Source: Oscillospiraceae bacterium (GTDB lineage: Bacteria; Bacillota; Clostridia; Oscillospirales; CAG-272). Taken from it: a stretch of 64,000 bases of DNA. Where the stretch lies: assembly GCA_015064155.1 (NCBI GenBank), contig SVST01000002.1, positions 110,384-174,383 on the forward strand. The letters run 5' to 3'. Below the pieces are notes generated by a model, which was not told the DNA's origin, searched no databases, and was given only the letters and a program-made list of their open reading frames with translations. Each line of letters starts with the position of its first letter. Within the stretch, counting starts at the first letter, position 1. Both the position numbers and the translations under genes were made by a program. Positions 8,839 through 17,156 of the stretch are shown piece by piece.

Positions 8839-10449
8839 TCAGTCGGCTTGTTCGCGCATATAGTCCTCCAGCTCGCTTTTGATCACCGCCACCTGCGGTC
8901 CGTAGATCACCTGCACGCCGCCGCCCTTGCGGATCACTCCTGCCGCGCCGCTTTGCTTCAAAAGATCCTCACGAACCGAGGACGGGTCCTTCACCGACAC
9001 GCGAAGCCGCGTTGCGCAGCAATCCAAGCCGATCAGGTTTCCCTTGCCCCCCAAGCCCTCCAGAATCATTGCCGAAACACCGCCGGCTTCCTTACGGGCA
9101 TTATAATCGGCACGTGTATACAGCTTGGTTTGGTCACCGTCCTCCTCGCGCCCCGGGGTCGTGTAGTTCTTCTTGCGGATCAAGAAGCGGAACAAGAGGA
9201 AATAGACGATGAAATAGAACGCGCCCACCAAAGGAATCATCAACCAATTGGTCTTTTCGTTCCCCTGCAAAACACCGAACAAAAAGAGATCGATCAGTCC
9301 ACCCGAGAAGGTCATGCCGACCCCCACGCGTAAGACGTGCATCAGCATATAAGCAAGACCCGCCAAAACCGAATGAATCACGTACAAAAGCGGCGCAACG
9401 AACAGAAAGGTAAATTCCAGCGGCTCGGTAATTCCCGTCAGCATCGCAGTAAGAGCCGCCGACAAAAGAAGTCCTCCCGCCACCTTTTTCTTGTGGGTCT
9501 TGGCACAGGTATACATTGCCAACGCAGCACCCGGAAGCCCAAAGATCATCAAGGGGAATTTTCCACTCATAAAGCGGCAGGCTTCCACCGAGAAGCGCAC
9601 CGTATTAGGCGATGCCAGCTCGGCAAAAAAGATATTTTGCGCACCGTATACCATCGTGCCGTCGATCAAGGCAGAGCCTCCCACGCCCGTCTGCCAGAAC
9701 GGCAAATAAAACACGTGGTGCAGTCCAAAGGGAATCAAAATGCGTTCAATAAAGCCGTAGATCAGCGTTCCCGCGTAGCCCGAGCGCAATACCAGATCCC
9801 CCAAAGCATAGATCCCGTTCTGCACGTAGGGCCAAATGAAAAACATGACGATTCCCACGAGCAGATATACCACCGTTGAGATAATCGGAATAAACCGTGC
9901 ACCGCCGAAAAACGAAATGACAGTGGGCAACCGAATCTTGTAAAACCGATTGGTCAGCGCGGCAACCCCGAGCCCCACGATAATACCGCCGAACACACCC
10001 ATTTGCAGGGATTGGATGCCAACCACGTTTGCAACCGTTCCCTCGGGCATCGCGCCTGCCGCCAGCATCCCGCTGATAGACAGCAGCACGTTGATGGTTT
10101 TGTGCATTACGAAAAAAGCAATTGCCGCAGACAAGGCAGCGGTTGCTTTCTCCTGCTCCGCCATTCCAAGTGCCACTCCCATGGCAAACAAGATCGGCAG
10201 ATTGTCAAAAATAACGGTTCCAACCGAGGCAAGCACCGTAAAAATCGAATACGGCACGGTTCCGGGTCCCATCACAGCGGTAAGACCGTAGGTTTCCAGC
10301 ATTGCCGCGTTGGTCAAGGAGGCTCCAACCCCTAAAAGAAGTCCCGCAATCGGCAAAAGCGCGATGGGAAGCATAAAGGCTCTTCCCACGCGTTGCAAAA
10401 CACCGAACACGCCGCCTCCCGTTTGCTTTTTCATCAAAGAATTACTCAT
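8839..10449 (-). CDS. PTS transporter EIICB, glucose/N-acetylglucosamine family
   Basis: A 536-residue membrane permease that imports and phosphorylates a hexose. The EIIC domain (about residues 15-400) has roughly ten membrane segments and the conserved FLFGVLQGNEKTNW and GITEPLEFTFLFVAP blocks. A linker leads to a C-terminal EIIB domain with the phosphorylation site DCCATRLRV; Cys478 is the equivalent of the active cysteine of PtsG. The next gene upstream is its EIIA, and HPr and EI precede that, so a full phosphorelay is encoded in one operon. Sequence alone cannot separate glucose, GlcNAc and maltose-type members; a neighbouring hexosaminidase makes GlcNAc attractive. Confidence 0.88.
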   Translation of the reverse strand: MSNSLMKKQTGGGVFGVLQRVGRAFMLPIALLPIAGLLLGVGASLTNAAMLETYGLTAVMGPGTVPYSIFTVLASVGTVIFDNLPILFAMGVALGMAEQEKATAALSAAIAFFVMHKTINVLLSISGMLAAGAMPEGTVANVVGIQSLQMGVFGGIIVGLGVAALTNRFYKIRLPTVISFFGGARFIPIISTVVYLLVGIVMFFIWPYVQNGIYALGDLVLRSGYAGTLIYGFIERILIPFGLHHVFYLPFWQTGVGGSALIDGTMVYGAQNIFFAELASPNTVRFSVEACRFMSGKFPLMIFGLPGAALAMYTCAKTHKKKVAGGLLLSAALTAMLTGITEPLEFTFLFVAPLLYVIHSVLAGLAYMLMHVLRVGVGMTFSGGLIDLFLFGVLQGNEKTNWLMIPLVGAFYFIVYFLLFRFLIRKKNYTTPGREEDGDQTKLYTRADYNARKEAGGVSAMILEGLGGKGNLIGLDCCATRLRVSVKDPSSVREDLLKQSGAAGVIRKGGGVQVIYGPQVAVIKSELEDYMREQAD

Positions 10450-10467
10450 ACTTTCTCTCCTTCATGC

Positions 10468-10944
10468 TCACGCGGACGGAACGTAGCGTGCCGCCTCGCT
10501 TTTTCCGCCAAGTCCCTTCCCCTTGCAAATTTGCAACTCGCTCACCGTTTCGGGATTGGTAATCAGCACCACCGTGTGAAGCGGAAGCGACGCCTCGCGC
10601 AGCACGTCCAGGTCTACCCGCGCCAGCACGTCCCCCGCCTTGACGGAATCTCCCTCTGAAACCATCGGCAAAAACCCCTTGCCGCCCAGCGTGACCGTAT
10701 CGATCCCAACGTGTACCAAAAGCTCGGTTCCGTCGTCACCCATCACCGTATACGCATGACGCGCATCGGTAACACTTTCGATCCGTCCCGTCATCGGCGC
10801 GTAAACCGTTCCCGCCGTCGGGAGGACCGCAAAGCCGATCCCCAGCATTCCCGAACAAAAGGCCTCGTCGGGAACGTCAGAAAGCGGAATCAGCGTGCCG
10901 TCAATCGGGAACAGCATCAATTTTTCTTTTTTAAAAAGCTTCAT
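10468..10944 (-). CDS. crr: PTS EIIA component, glucose type
   Basis: A 158-residue soluble phosphocarrier. The family motif TELLVHVGIDTV is present; His78 in LVHVGIDTV is the predicted phosphorylated residue and His63 (ARHAY) its active-site partner. It sits 18 bases upstream of the EIICB gene, which lacks its own EIIA, and downstream of the EI gene. Length matches stand-alone EIIA-Glc. Confidence 0.9.
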   Translation of the reverse strand: MKLFKKEKLMLFPIDGTLIPLSDVPDEAFCSGMLGIGFAVLPTAGTVYAPMTGRIESVTDARHAYTVMGDDGTELLVHVGIDTVTLGGKGFLPMVSEGDSVKAGDVLARVDLDVLREASLPLHTVVLITNPETVSELQICKGKGLGGKSEAARYVPSA

Positions 10945-10962
10945 TTCAAAACCTCGTTTCGA

Positions 10963-12615
10963 TCAGTTGCATTCGCAAATTTTTCCCCGAACCCCCAAAA
11001 GGTACGGAACCGATACCGATAGCTCGTCCACCGAGATGTCGGCAAAATACTGTGTCAGGTGCAGATCCGCCGCCATTTCTCCGCAAATACCGATCCAACC
11101 GCCGCGGCTGTGAATGGCGGCTGCGGCTTTTCGGATCATGCGCAGAATCGGCTCGGTGTTCTCGCGGAACAGTGCATCCAGGGCGGGGTTTTGTCGGTCG
11201 GCGGCGAGCGTGTATTGCGACAAATCGTTCGTTCCCACCGAGAAAAAATCAACAAGCTCCGCCAGCTCCTCGCACATTTCCACCGCTGCGGGGGTTTCGA
11301 TCATAATCCCAAACTCCAGCTTGCTGTCAAAGGGCTGTGACTCGCGTTGCAATTCCTCCATGCATTCCTCCAACAGTCGGCGGCTCTCGCGCACCTCGTT
11401 GACCGATACCACCATGGGAAGCATAATCGAAAGCCGCCCGTGCGACGAGGCGCGAAGCATGGCACGAAGCTGGGTTTTAAACAGCTCGCGTCTTGCAAGA
11501 CAGACCCGAATGGCGCGGAAGCCCAGCGCGGGATTTTCTTCCTCGGGAAGCCCGAAGTACGGGATCCGCTTGTCTGCCCCCACGTCAAGCGTACGCATCA
11601 CGGTGCGCTTTCCCTGCATACGCTCAACGATTTCCGCATAGGCACGGAACAGCTGCTCCTCGGTGGGATAATCACTGCAGCCCAGATACAAAAATTCACT
11701 GCGCAAAAGCCCGATTCCGTCGGCACCGTTTGCCAAAGCACCCGCAACCTCGTCGGAATCCCCGAGATTCGCATAAACCAAAATCCGACGTCCGCTTTTC
11801 GTCACGGCGGGCTTGTTCAAAAGAGAACGTAAATAGCGGTCGTGCGCCAAAGCAATCCGATCGTCGCTTTTCAGCTTTTCTCGGAACGCGTCGATCTCCC
11901 CGTCGGTGGGAAAAACCGAAAGCGTCCCCTCCTCGGCATCGAGAAGCGCATAGGCACCGTCAATCGATTCATCCAGCGTCCCCACCGAAACCAAGGCGGG
12001 AATCCCCATAGCACGCGCCAAAATCGCGGTGTGCGAGTTTGCCGTTCCGCGCGCGGTGATAAAGCCGAGAATCTGCGATTTTTCCAAAAGGATCGTTTCG
12101 GAGGGCGAAAGATCGTCGGCAACCAGCAAATAGGGCTGTCCGTCGGTTTCTGCACGCTCGGCATCGTCGGTGAGAAAATCCATGACGGTTCTTGAAACGT
12201 CACGAATATCGGCGGCGCGAGCCGACAAATACGGATCGGGAAGCGCGGACAGCATGGCTTCCATCTCTCGCGATGCCCTCTCCAATGCCTCCTCCGAAGA
12301 CATGCCCCGAAAGATCTCCGATCGAAGCGCATCCAAAAAATCCTCGTCCTCCAAAAACATCGCGTGAATTTCAAAAATACGCGCTTCATTCTCTCCAAGC
12401 ATCTGCAGGGCTCGGTCGTACAGCAAGGCGGTTTTCTTTCGTCCCGCAGCAAGAGCCGCCGAAAGCCTTGCCCATTCCGCCTCCTTGCCCAGTGTCGGCT
12501 TGGAGCGACGGGATCCCTTTACACGGTGTAGAAAGCGCAACCGTCCCTCGGCACGTCTTGCGGTGATCCCAATTCCGCGCAGCCTGAGTGCCTCGTGCTT
12601 TTCAGGGCTCTGCAT
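10963..12615 (-). CDS. ptsI: PTS enzyme I (phosphoenolpyruvate-protein phosphotransferase)
   Basis: A cytoplasmic 550-residue enzyme that takes phosphate from PEP and gives it to HPr. The phospho-histidine swivel motif GTANSHTAILARAMGIPALV is at about residues 190-209, with His195 the active residue. The PEP-binding barrel follows, with VMRTLDVGADKRIPYF, GFRAIRVCL, IMLPMVVSVNEV and the C-terminal SVGTNDLSQYTLA. I chose the ATG at 12615, which overlaps the HPr stop by 14 bases and has AAAGGA upstream; an in-frame ATG at 12660 would add 15 residues not typical of the family. Confidence 0.92.
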   Translation of the reverse strand: MQSPEKHEALRLRGIGITARRAEGRLRFLHRVKGSRRSKPTLGKEAEWARLSAALAAGRKKTALLYDRALQMLGENEARIFEIHAMFLEDEDFLDALRSEIFRGMSSEEALERASREMEAMLSALPDPYLSARAADIRDVSRTVMDFLTDDAERAETDGQPYLLVADDLSPSETILLEKSQILGFITARGTANSHTAILARAMGIPALVSVGTLDESIDGAYALLDAEEGTLSVFPTDGEIDAFREKLKSDDRIALAHDRYLRSLLNKPAVTKSGRRILVYANLGDSDEVAGALANGADGIGLLRSEFLYLGCSDYPTEEQLFRAYAEIVERMQGKRTVMRTLDVGADKRIPYFGLPEEENPALGFRAIRVCLARRELFKTQLRAMLRASSHGRLSIMLPMVVSVNEVRESRRLLEECMEELQRESQPFDSKLEFGIMIETPAAVEMCEELAELVDFFSVGTNDLSQYTLAADRQNPALDALFRENTEPILRMIRKAAAAIHSRGGWIGICGEMAADLHLTQYFADISVDELSVSVPYLLGVRGKICECN

Positions 12616-12913
12616 GTGTGGAACCGTCCTTTTGATCGGCTTGGCTCTTGGCATCAGCATTCATGGACCGACAATAGACCTCAAGCGCAAGAATTGCCGT
12701 TTCCTCGTCCTCGCCGGACACCGAAAAGGAAAGCTCGGTTCCCTCTGTGGCACCAAGGCTCATCAGCGCCAACAGACGCTTCCCATCCACCTCCTTGCCG
12801 TTTGCTCGGACGCGGATATCGGACAAAAACCGCTTGGCAAAGGTGGCAAGCTGCCCCGCAGGACGCGCGTGAAGCCCGTTCGGATCTTCGATCCGACAAG
12901 AAAATTCTTTCAT
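12602..12913 (-). CDS. ptsH: PTS phosphocarrier protein HPr (Ser46 replaced)
   Basis: A 103-residue phosphocarrier. NGLHARPAG holds the phosphorylated histidine exactly at position 15, and MSLGATEGTELSFSVSG follows the family. Lined up without gaps to Bacillus HPr from His15 to Lys45, position 46 is arginine instead of the serine that HPr kinase modifies. The protein also has a C-terminal tail about 15 residues longer than usual (ending KSQADQKDGSTHAEP). It is first in the operon HPr-EI-EIIA-EIICB and overlaps EI. No clear promoter was recognised in the AT-rich stretch upstream. Confidence 0.92.
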   Translation of the reverse strand: MKEFSCRIEDPNGLHARPAGQLATFAKRFLSDIRVRANGKEVDGKRLLALMSLGATEGTELSFSVSGEDEETAILALEVYCRSMNADAKSQADQKDGSTHAEP

Positions 12914-13079
12914 AAAATTCTTCCTCGTTTCGCTCGTTGTGTTTTATTATTTTGCCAAAAGATCGCAAGGATATGCAAAAGAGAATGCAACGCACACGAA
13001 AAAAAGACAAAAGCGCGACGTTTCCCTGTCATTTCCCTATCATTTTTTTGATAAAAATGCAATTTTTGACCGCACGGCA

Positions 13080-13108
13080 TTGACAAACCGAACGGCAAGT
13101 GCTAAAAT
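13080..13108 (+). promoter_or_regulatory. Promoter for the LRR lipoprotein
   Basis: TTGACA at 13080-13085, 17-base spacer, TAAAAT at 13103-13108, 55 bases before the start codon. Confidence 0.8.
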
Positions 13109-13162
13109 GGACACCGGGAAAGCTCCCGATCCTTAAAATTTTTGACGTATAGGAGAAAAAAC

Positions 13163-14212
13163 ATGAAAAGACTTTTTTTGATGCTGCTGGTATGTCTGCT
13201 GATTTGCACGGCGGCGGTTGGTTGCACAGAGGAGAACGCGGCAACAGCTTCGGGGCTGGTTTTTGAAAAATCCGGTGATGCGTATTACGTAAAGGATTGT
13301 TCCGACACTGCCACCGAGGTCAATATTCCCGCGAAATACAAAGGATTACCCGTCACGGGCATCGGTGAGTATGCGTTTTGGCGATGTGAAAGCCTTACAA
13401 GCATCGCGATTCCAAGCAGCGTCACGAGCATCGGCAAGGGTGCGTTTGGTTCGTGCAGTCGCCTCACAAGCATCACGATTCCCGACAGCGTCACGAGTAT
13501 CGGTGAGGGTGCGTTCAGGAGTTGCAGCAGCCTGACAAGTATCGCGATTCCCGATAGTGTGACGAGCAGCCTCGGCACTGAGGTATTCAACTATTGCACG
13601 AATCTTTCCAGCATCACGATTGGAAACAATGTCACGAGCATCGGTAAAATGGCGTTCTACGGTTGCAAGAGCCTTACAAGCATCACGATTGGAAACAGTG
13701 TCACGAGCATCGGTGATACTGCGTTCTCCGATTGCAAGAGCCTTACAAGCATCACTATCCCTAGCAGTGTCACGAGCATCGGTGATTATGTGTTCAATGA
13801 GTGCATGAGCCTTTCAAGCATCACGTTTGGCAACGGTATCACGAGCATCGGCAAGAATGCGTTTACTTTGTGCAACAGTCTTACAAGCATCACGCTTCCC
13901 GACAGTATGACGAGCATTGACAGTTCGGCATTCTCTTCTTGCAAGAACCTTTCAAGCATCACGTTTGGAAACAGTGTCACGAGCATCGGTAATTCTGCGT
14001 TCTCCTCTTGCACAAGCCTTACAAGCATCACTATCCCTAGCAGTGTCACCGACATCGGCATTTATGCGTTCGGAGGATGCGAGAATCTCACAATCATCAC
14101 GTACCAAGGCACGGTTGACGAGTGGAATGCACTTCCCAAGGGAAACTCATGGAACAGCTTCGTCCCCGCCACCGAGGTGGTTTGCTTCGATGGCACGGTA
14201 AAACTCAAATAA
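13163..14212 (+). CDS. BspA-type leucine-rich-repeat lipoprotein
   Basis: A 349-residue exported protein. The N-terminus MKRLFLMLLVCLLICTAAVGC is a lipoprotein signal peptide with lipobox AAVGC, so it should be lipid-anchored outside the membrane. Residues about 65-320 are ten 23-24-residue repeats of the form LTSITIPSSVTSIGxxAFxxC, the LRR_5 (Treponema/BspA) class, encoded by 69-base tandem DNA repeats. The C-terminal VDEWNAL motif is common in this class. Such proteins are usually surface adhesins or binding scaffolds; the ligand is unknown. The ATG follows AGGAGA. No cell-wall anchor is seen. Confidence 0.9.
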   Translation: MKRLFLMLLVCLLICTAAVGCTEENAATASGLVFEKSGDAYYVKDCSDTATEVNIPAKYKGLPVTGIGEYAFWRCESLTSIAIPSSVTSIGKGAFGSCSRLTSITIPDSVTSIGEGAFRSCSSLTSIAIPDSVTSSLGTEVFNYCTNLSSITIGNNVTSIGKMAFYGCKSLTSITIGNSVTSIGDTAFSDCKSLTSITIPSSVTSIGDYVFNECMSLSSITFGNGITSIGKNAFTLCNSLTSITLPDSMTSIDSSAFSSCKNLSSITFGNSVTSIGNSAFSSCTSLTSITIPSSVTDIGIYAFGGCENLTIITYQGTVDEWNALPKGNSWNSFVPATEVVCFDGTVKLK

Positions 14213-14227
14213 TCCCAAAAACAAACA

Positions 14228-14259
14228 ACGGGCTCCGTGATTTTGCGGAGTCCGTTTTT
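14228..14259 (+). terminator. Terminator after the LRR gene
   Basis: Stem ACGGGCTCCG (14228-14237) with CGGAGTCCGT (14246-14255), one G-T pair, followed by TTTTT. Nearly the same stem sequence ends the dapA region at 37477-37520. Confidence 0.88.
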
Positions 14260-14299
14260 GTGCGGTTTTATCACGAGATTTGCGTAAAACACGCGTACC

Positions 14300-14437
14300 T
14301 GTAGGGACCGGCGTCCCCGACGGTCCGTGATACCGTTTGTTTGAACAGAAAAAGAGGCGTTTTTGCGACGTGTAAAACCGGATGATTTTCGGTCATATTT
14401 CATTCATTGCGGACCGTCGAGGACGCCGGTCCCTACA
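14300..14437. repeat. 138-bp element with 28-bp terminal inverted repeats (MITE-like)
   Basis: The left arm at 14300-14327 begins TGTAGGGACCGGCGTCC; the right arm at 14410-14437 is its reverse complement with a single mismatch. The interior of about 82 bases has no coding potential. No target duplication was evident. The structure is that of a small non-autonomous mobile or REP-type element. Confidence 0.75.
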
Positions 14438-14505
14438 ACCCACACATTTCCGTGAAAATGTTACTTTTCGGCAGAGTTTTCAGGGTGGTGGCACCTGAAA
14501 ACTAT

Positions 14506-14880
14506 CGGCAGTACCAAGAGTCCGACAGAAAAAAATAAAAACTCTCACGCAAGAAAAATTGCTGCGAAAGTTTTTGAAAAGGGGGTATGGGGGAGAAACT
14601 TTTTGGAAAAAGTTTCTCCCCCAAAAACGCGCCCTCGGCAGTACCGAGCATCCGACACAAAAAATAAAAACTCTCACGCAAGAAAAATTGCTGCGAAAGT
14701 TTTTGAAAAGGGGGTATGGGGGAGAAACTTTTTCCAAAAAGTTTCTCCCCCAAAAACGCGCCCTCGGCAGTACCGAGCGTCCGACACAAAAAATAAAAAC
14801 TCTCACACAAAAAAATTGCTGTGAAAGTTTTTGGAGGGTGTGGGAACCTTTTTTCAAAAAGGTTCCCACAAAAAATCATA
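14506..14880. repeat. Tandem array of three ~130-bp units, each with a long hairpin
   Basis: Units start at 14506, 14636 and 14765 with CGGCAGTACC and share ACTCTCACGCAAG and GCTGCGAAAGTTTTTG. Units 1 and 2 carry the stem GGGGGAGAAACTTTTT with its complement. Unit 3 carries a different stem, GTGGGAACC...GGTTCCCAC, altered on both arms. The last hairpin is just beyond the stop of the minus-strand gene at 14882 and may terminate it. No protein-coding signal is seen. Confidence 0.8.
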
Positions 14881-14881
14881 T

Positions 14882-16840
14882 TTATTTATTCTTATTCAAC
14901 AGCTTCTTTGCCAAGAGGTTGATGTAGAAGCCGCCGAGCACCGAGCGTGCCTGGAAGCCTGCTTGTCTGCCCGAATCGGTATAGTACCAGTCGGTTACGG
15001 GGACGCGATCCTCGGTTTCGGAGATCATGCGCGCGATCGACTTGTAAACCTTATCGGTATACTGTGCGTTGTCTGCCATAACCGTCGTCCATGCCAGCCA
15101 GTCGAGCTTGGTGTAAGAGGAACGGCTGTCAAGCGGTGTGCCGTAGCGGTTCATCTTCTTTTCGTAAACGCGGATTTCCTCTTCGCTCACTGCAGCATCA
15201 AACAAACCGAGATCCAAAAGGCGATCCCAAATGATGTTATACTTCAAGCTCCAGCTTGCGTCCTTATCAAAGGTCAATCTCCAGCCCGCACTTCTCTTCT
15301 TCTTGGCATCCTTTACCCAACGGTCAGCCATTTCCTTGGCAACCTCGCCGTACTTGGGTGCGTCAAACAGCTTTGCGTACGCGCCAAGCGCAACGATTGC
15401 CTTGAGCGACAGATTGCAGTTGTGCGCCAAGTGTCCCGCAAAGTCGTCGGTGCAGAGCTGGTTTTCGGGATCGTAGCCGTACTCCACCAGATAGTCTGCC
15501 CACTGCTTCAAAAGATCGGCATTTTCTTCCAAGAGCGTACGGTCACCGTCGGTTGCCACCTGCGCCGCCATGGTCAGAATCGCGTTTCCGCATTCCTCAA
15601 CCGGCATCTGCTTTTCAAACAGCAATTCGCCGTCCTTGAGTCCGTAACGCTGACCGTCCAGGAACGGATACCGTCCGCAGTCGTGCGGTGCGAACTCGTA
15701 TTTCCATGCGTCGGTGCGTGCAAAATCGAACAGAGGACGCATCATGCCGCGCACCAGCTCGGGATTGTACAAAAGGAACAACGGGATCGAGGGATAGGTT
15801 ACGTCCAGCGTTGCAAGACAGCCGTTGCTGAAGTTTTCCTTGGAGAGGAACATCAGCTTGCCGTCGATCTCCACCACCTTATGTGCGGCAATGGCTTGAC
15901 GGTAGGAAAGTGCGCCAATTTGCGCGTACTCGGGCGAAATTGCGGTCATCTCTGCCATCAGCTTTGCATCGAATGCCCCGCATGCGGCACGGAGCTCGTC
16001 GGCTTCCTCCACCGCTTTTGCCAGCATGGTTGCAAAATCGCCGTAGAACTTCTTATAGTAAGCATCGATATGACGGTCGTAATACTTGATTGCCTTGATA
16101 TCATCGTATGCAAATATGATCATATCCGAAAGCTTTTCGGAGGTGGTGAACACCAAGGGCTGCTTCGCGTACGGAATCGGCTCGCGGGGATCCATCGCAA
16201 GCGCTCTTGCCTGCAGTCCGCGCGCGCGGCACATATCTCTTCTGCGGTTACCCGTGGACGCTGCGGCATTTTCATGCACCAAGTGCAGGTATCCCCAGTC
16301 GATACGGACGTCGTCACCGTCGCGACCGAGAATCGTCTGCTCGGCATTTCCGATCCAAGCATCTCCCTTTTCCAGACCTACGGTGTAGTCCTGCCCCACG
16401 GGATCGCCCGCCAGCTCATTGGAGGCATCCACGTAGAACTCAAAGCGGTGTCCCTCCTCCTTTGGCGTGATCTCGTAGTAGAGATAGGTTACGGGACGGG
16501 TCATCACCTCCAAGCGGTCCATCAAAAGAGGAGTCACGAAGGTCACTTTCAGGTCGCACGCCTTATGCGTAAAGGTATAAACGGTGGTGGTGGGGTTGAC
16601 GGTAACAGAGGTCTGCTTCAGCGTTTTTCCATCGGGATAATAAGAATCGCGCAGATATCCGCGGCCCATGAAGCGGAAAACCTCACCGTCGATCAGCAAA
16701 GCACCGCACATGGATTGGCGGGTACCGGTCCAGTGACGGGTCACGTCATCATACAGATTGTCGGCATTGCTCCAAACACTGAAATAAGGATCACACACGA
16801 TCAGCGGAACGGCTACGGGACGAAACGGTTTGTTCATCAT
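14882..16840 (-). CDS. GtaA/DUF4965-type protein (glutaminase-A-like family)
   Basis: A 652-residue protein. The N-terminus RPVAVPLIVCDPYFSVWSNA followed by DDVTRHWTGTRQSMCGALLIDG is the DUF4964 signature found at the front of GtaA proteins. Central and C-terminal parts (NGCLATLDVTYPSIPLFLLYNP, FAPHDCGRYPFLDG, EECGNAILTMAAQVATDGD, GHLAHNCNLSLKAIVALGAY) match the DUF4965/DUF1793 alpha-toroid region. Fungal members hydrolyse glutamine; bacterial ones are mostly uncharacterised and a glycosidase-like activity is possible. No signal peptide is seen, so it acts in the cytoplasm. Tandem ATGs at 16840 and 16837 follow GAAAGGAAG; I use the first. Confidence 0.82.
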   Translation of the reverse strand: MMNKPFRPVAVPLIVCDPYFSVWSNADNLYDDVTRHWTGTRQSMCGALLIDGEVFRFMGRGYLRDSYYPDGKTLKQTSVTVNPTTTVYTFTHKACDLKVTFVTPLLMDRLEVMTRPVTYLYYEITPKEEGHRFEFYVDASNELAGDPVGQDYTVGLEKGDAWIGNAEQTILGRDGDDVRIDWGYLHLVHENAAASTGNRRRDMCRARGLQARALAMDPREPIPYAKQPLVFTTSEKLSDMIIFAYDDIKAIKYYDRHIDAYYKKFYGDFATMLAKAVEEADELRAACGAFDAKLMAEMTAISPEYAQIGALSYRQAIAAHKVVEIDGKLMFLSKENFSNGCLATLDVTYPSIPLFLLYNPELVRGMMRPLFDFARTDAWKYEFAPHDCGRYPFLDGQRYGLKDGELLFEKQMPVEECGNAILTMAAQVATDGDRTLLEENADLLKQWADYLVEYGYDPENQLCTDDFAGHLAHNCNLSLKAIVALGAYAKLFDAPKYGEVAKEMADRWVKDAKKKRSAGWRLTFDKDASWSLKYNIIWDRLLDLGLFDAAVSEEEIRVYEKKMNRYGTPLDSRSSYTKLDWLAWTTVMADNAQYTDKVYKSIARMISETEDRVPVTDWYYTDSGRQAGFQARSVLGGFYINLLAKKLLNKNK

Positions 16841-16901
16841 AAAAAACTTCCTTTCTGTGCTTTTTCGGGATCGACGTCGCGATCTCCGAGCTATCTTTAT
16901 C

Positions 16902-16930
16902 ATTATATCGCATCATTCACCGAAAATCAA
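16902..16930 (-). promoter_or_regulatory. Promoter for the GtaA-like gene
   Basis: On the minus strand TTGATT (16930-16925), 17 bases, TATAAT (16907-16902), about 60 bases before the start codon. Confidence 0.75.
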
Positions 16931-17052
16931 TAGGTTTTTCCGCTATTGACATGAGGTTTTTGCGCATTTCGACGGGATTTCTTCTCCAAAAACGATTTTG
17001 ACAAAAAAAGGTTGAAAAAACGCAAAAAAAGCGGAATCTTCTTTTTTATTTA

Positions 17053-17081
17053 TTGACAAACGCCGAAAAACGTGCTATAAT
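17053..17081 (+). promoter_or_regulatory. Promoter of the aromatic amino acid fermentation operon
   Basis: TTGACA at 17053-17058, 17 bases, TATAAT at 17076-17081. The 75 bases to the first start codon show no obvious riboswitch. The rest of the 16841-17156 interval is AT-rich and holds only the two divergent promoters. Confidence 0.85.
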
Positions 17082-17156
17082 GTACTTTGTATTTTTATTA
17101 CTATTTAATTGTATGTGTGAATACAAACCATCATTTACGGCTCACGGAGTTTATTT

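Larger units (their letters stand above)
14213..14881. other. Gene-free repeat-rich interval
   Basis: Between the LRR gene and the GtaA-like gene this interval holds the LRR terminator, the 138-bp inverted-repeat element and the three-unit tandem array. Open frames inside it are by-products of the repeats and lack ribosome sites. Confidence 0.75.

Noticed and set aside
13163..14880. CRISPR array
   Set aside because: The 69-base repeats encode protein and the 130-base units are few, long and without unique spacers; no cas genes are in the window.
14831..16933. 700-codon open frame on the plus strand opposite the GtaA-like gene
   Set aside because: Runs out of the tandem repeats and mirrors the minus-strand gene; no start signal or family match.
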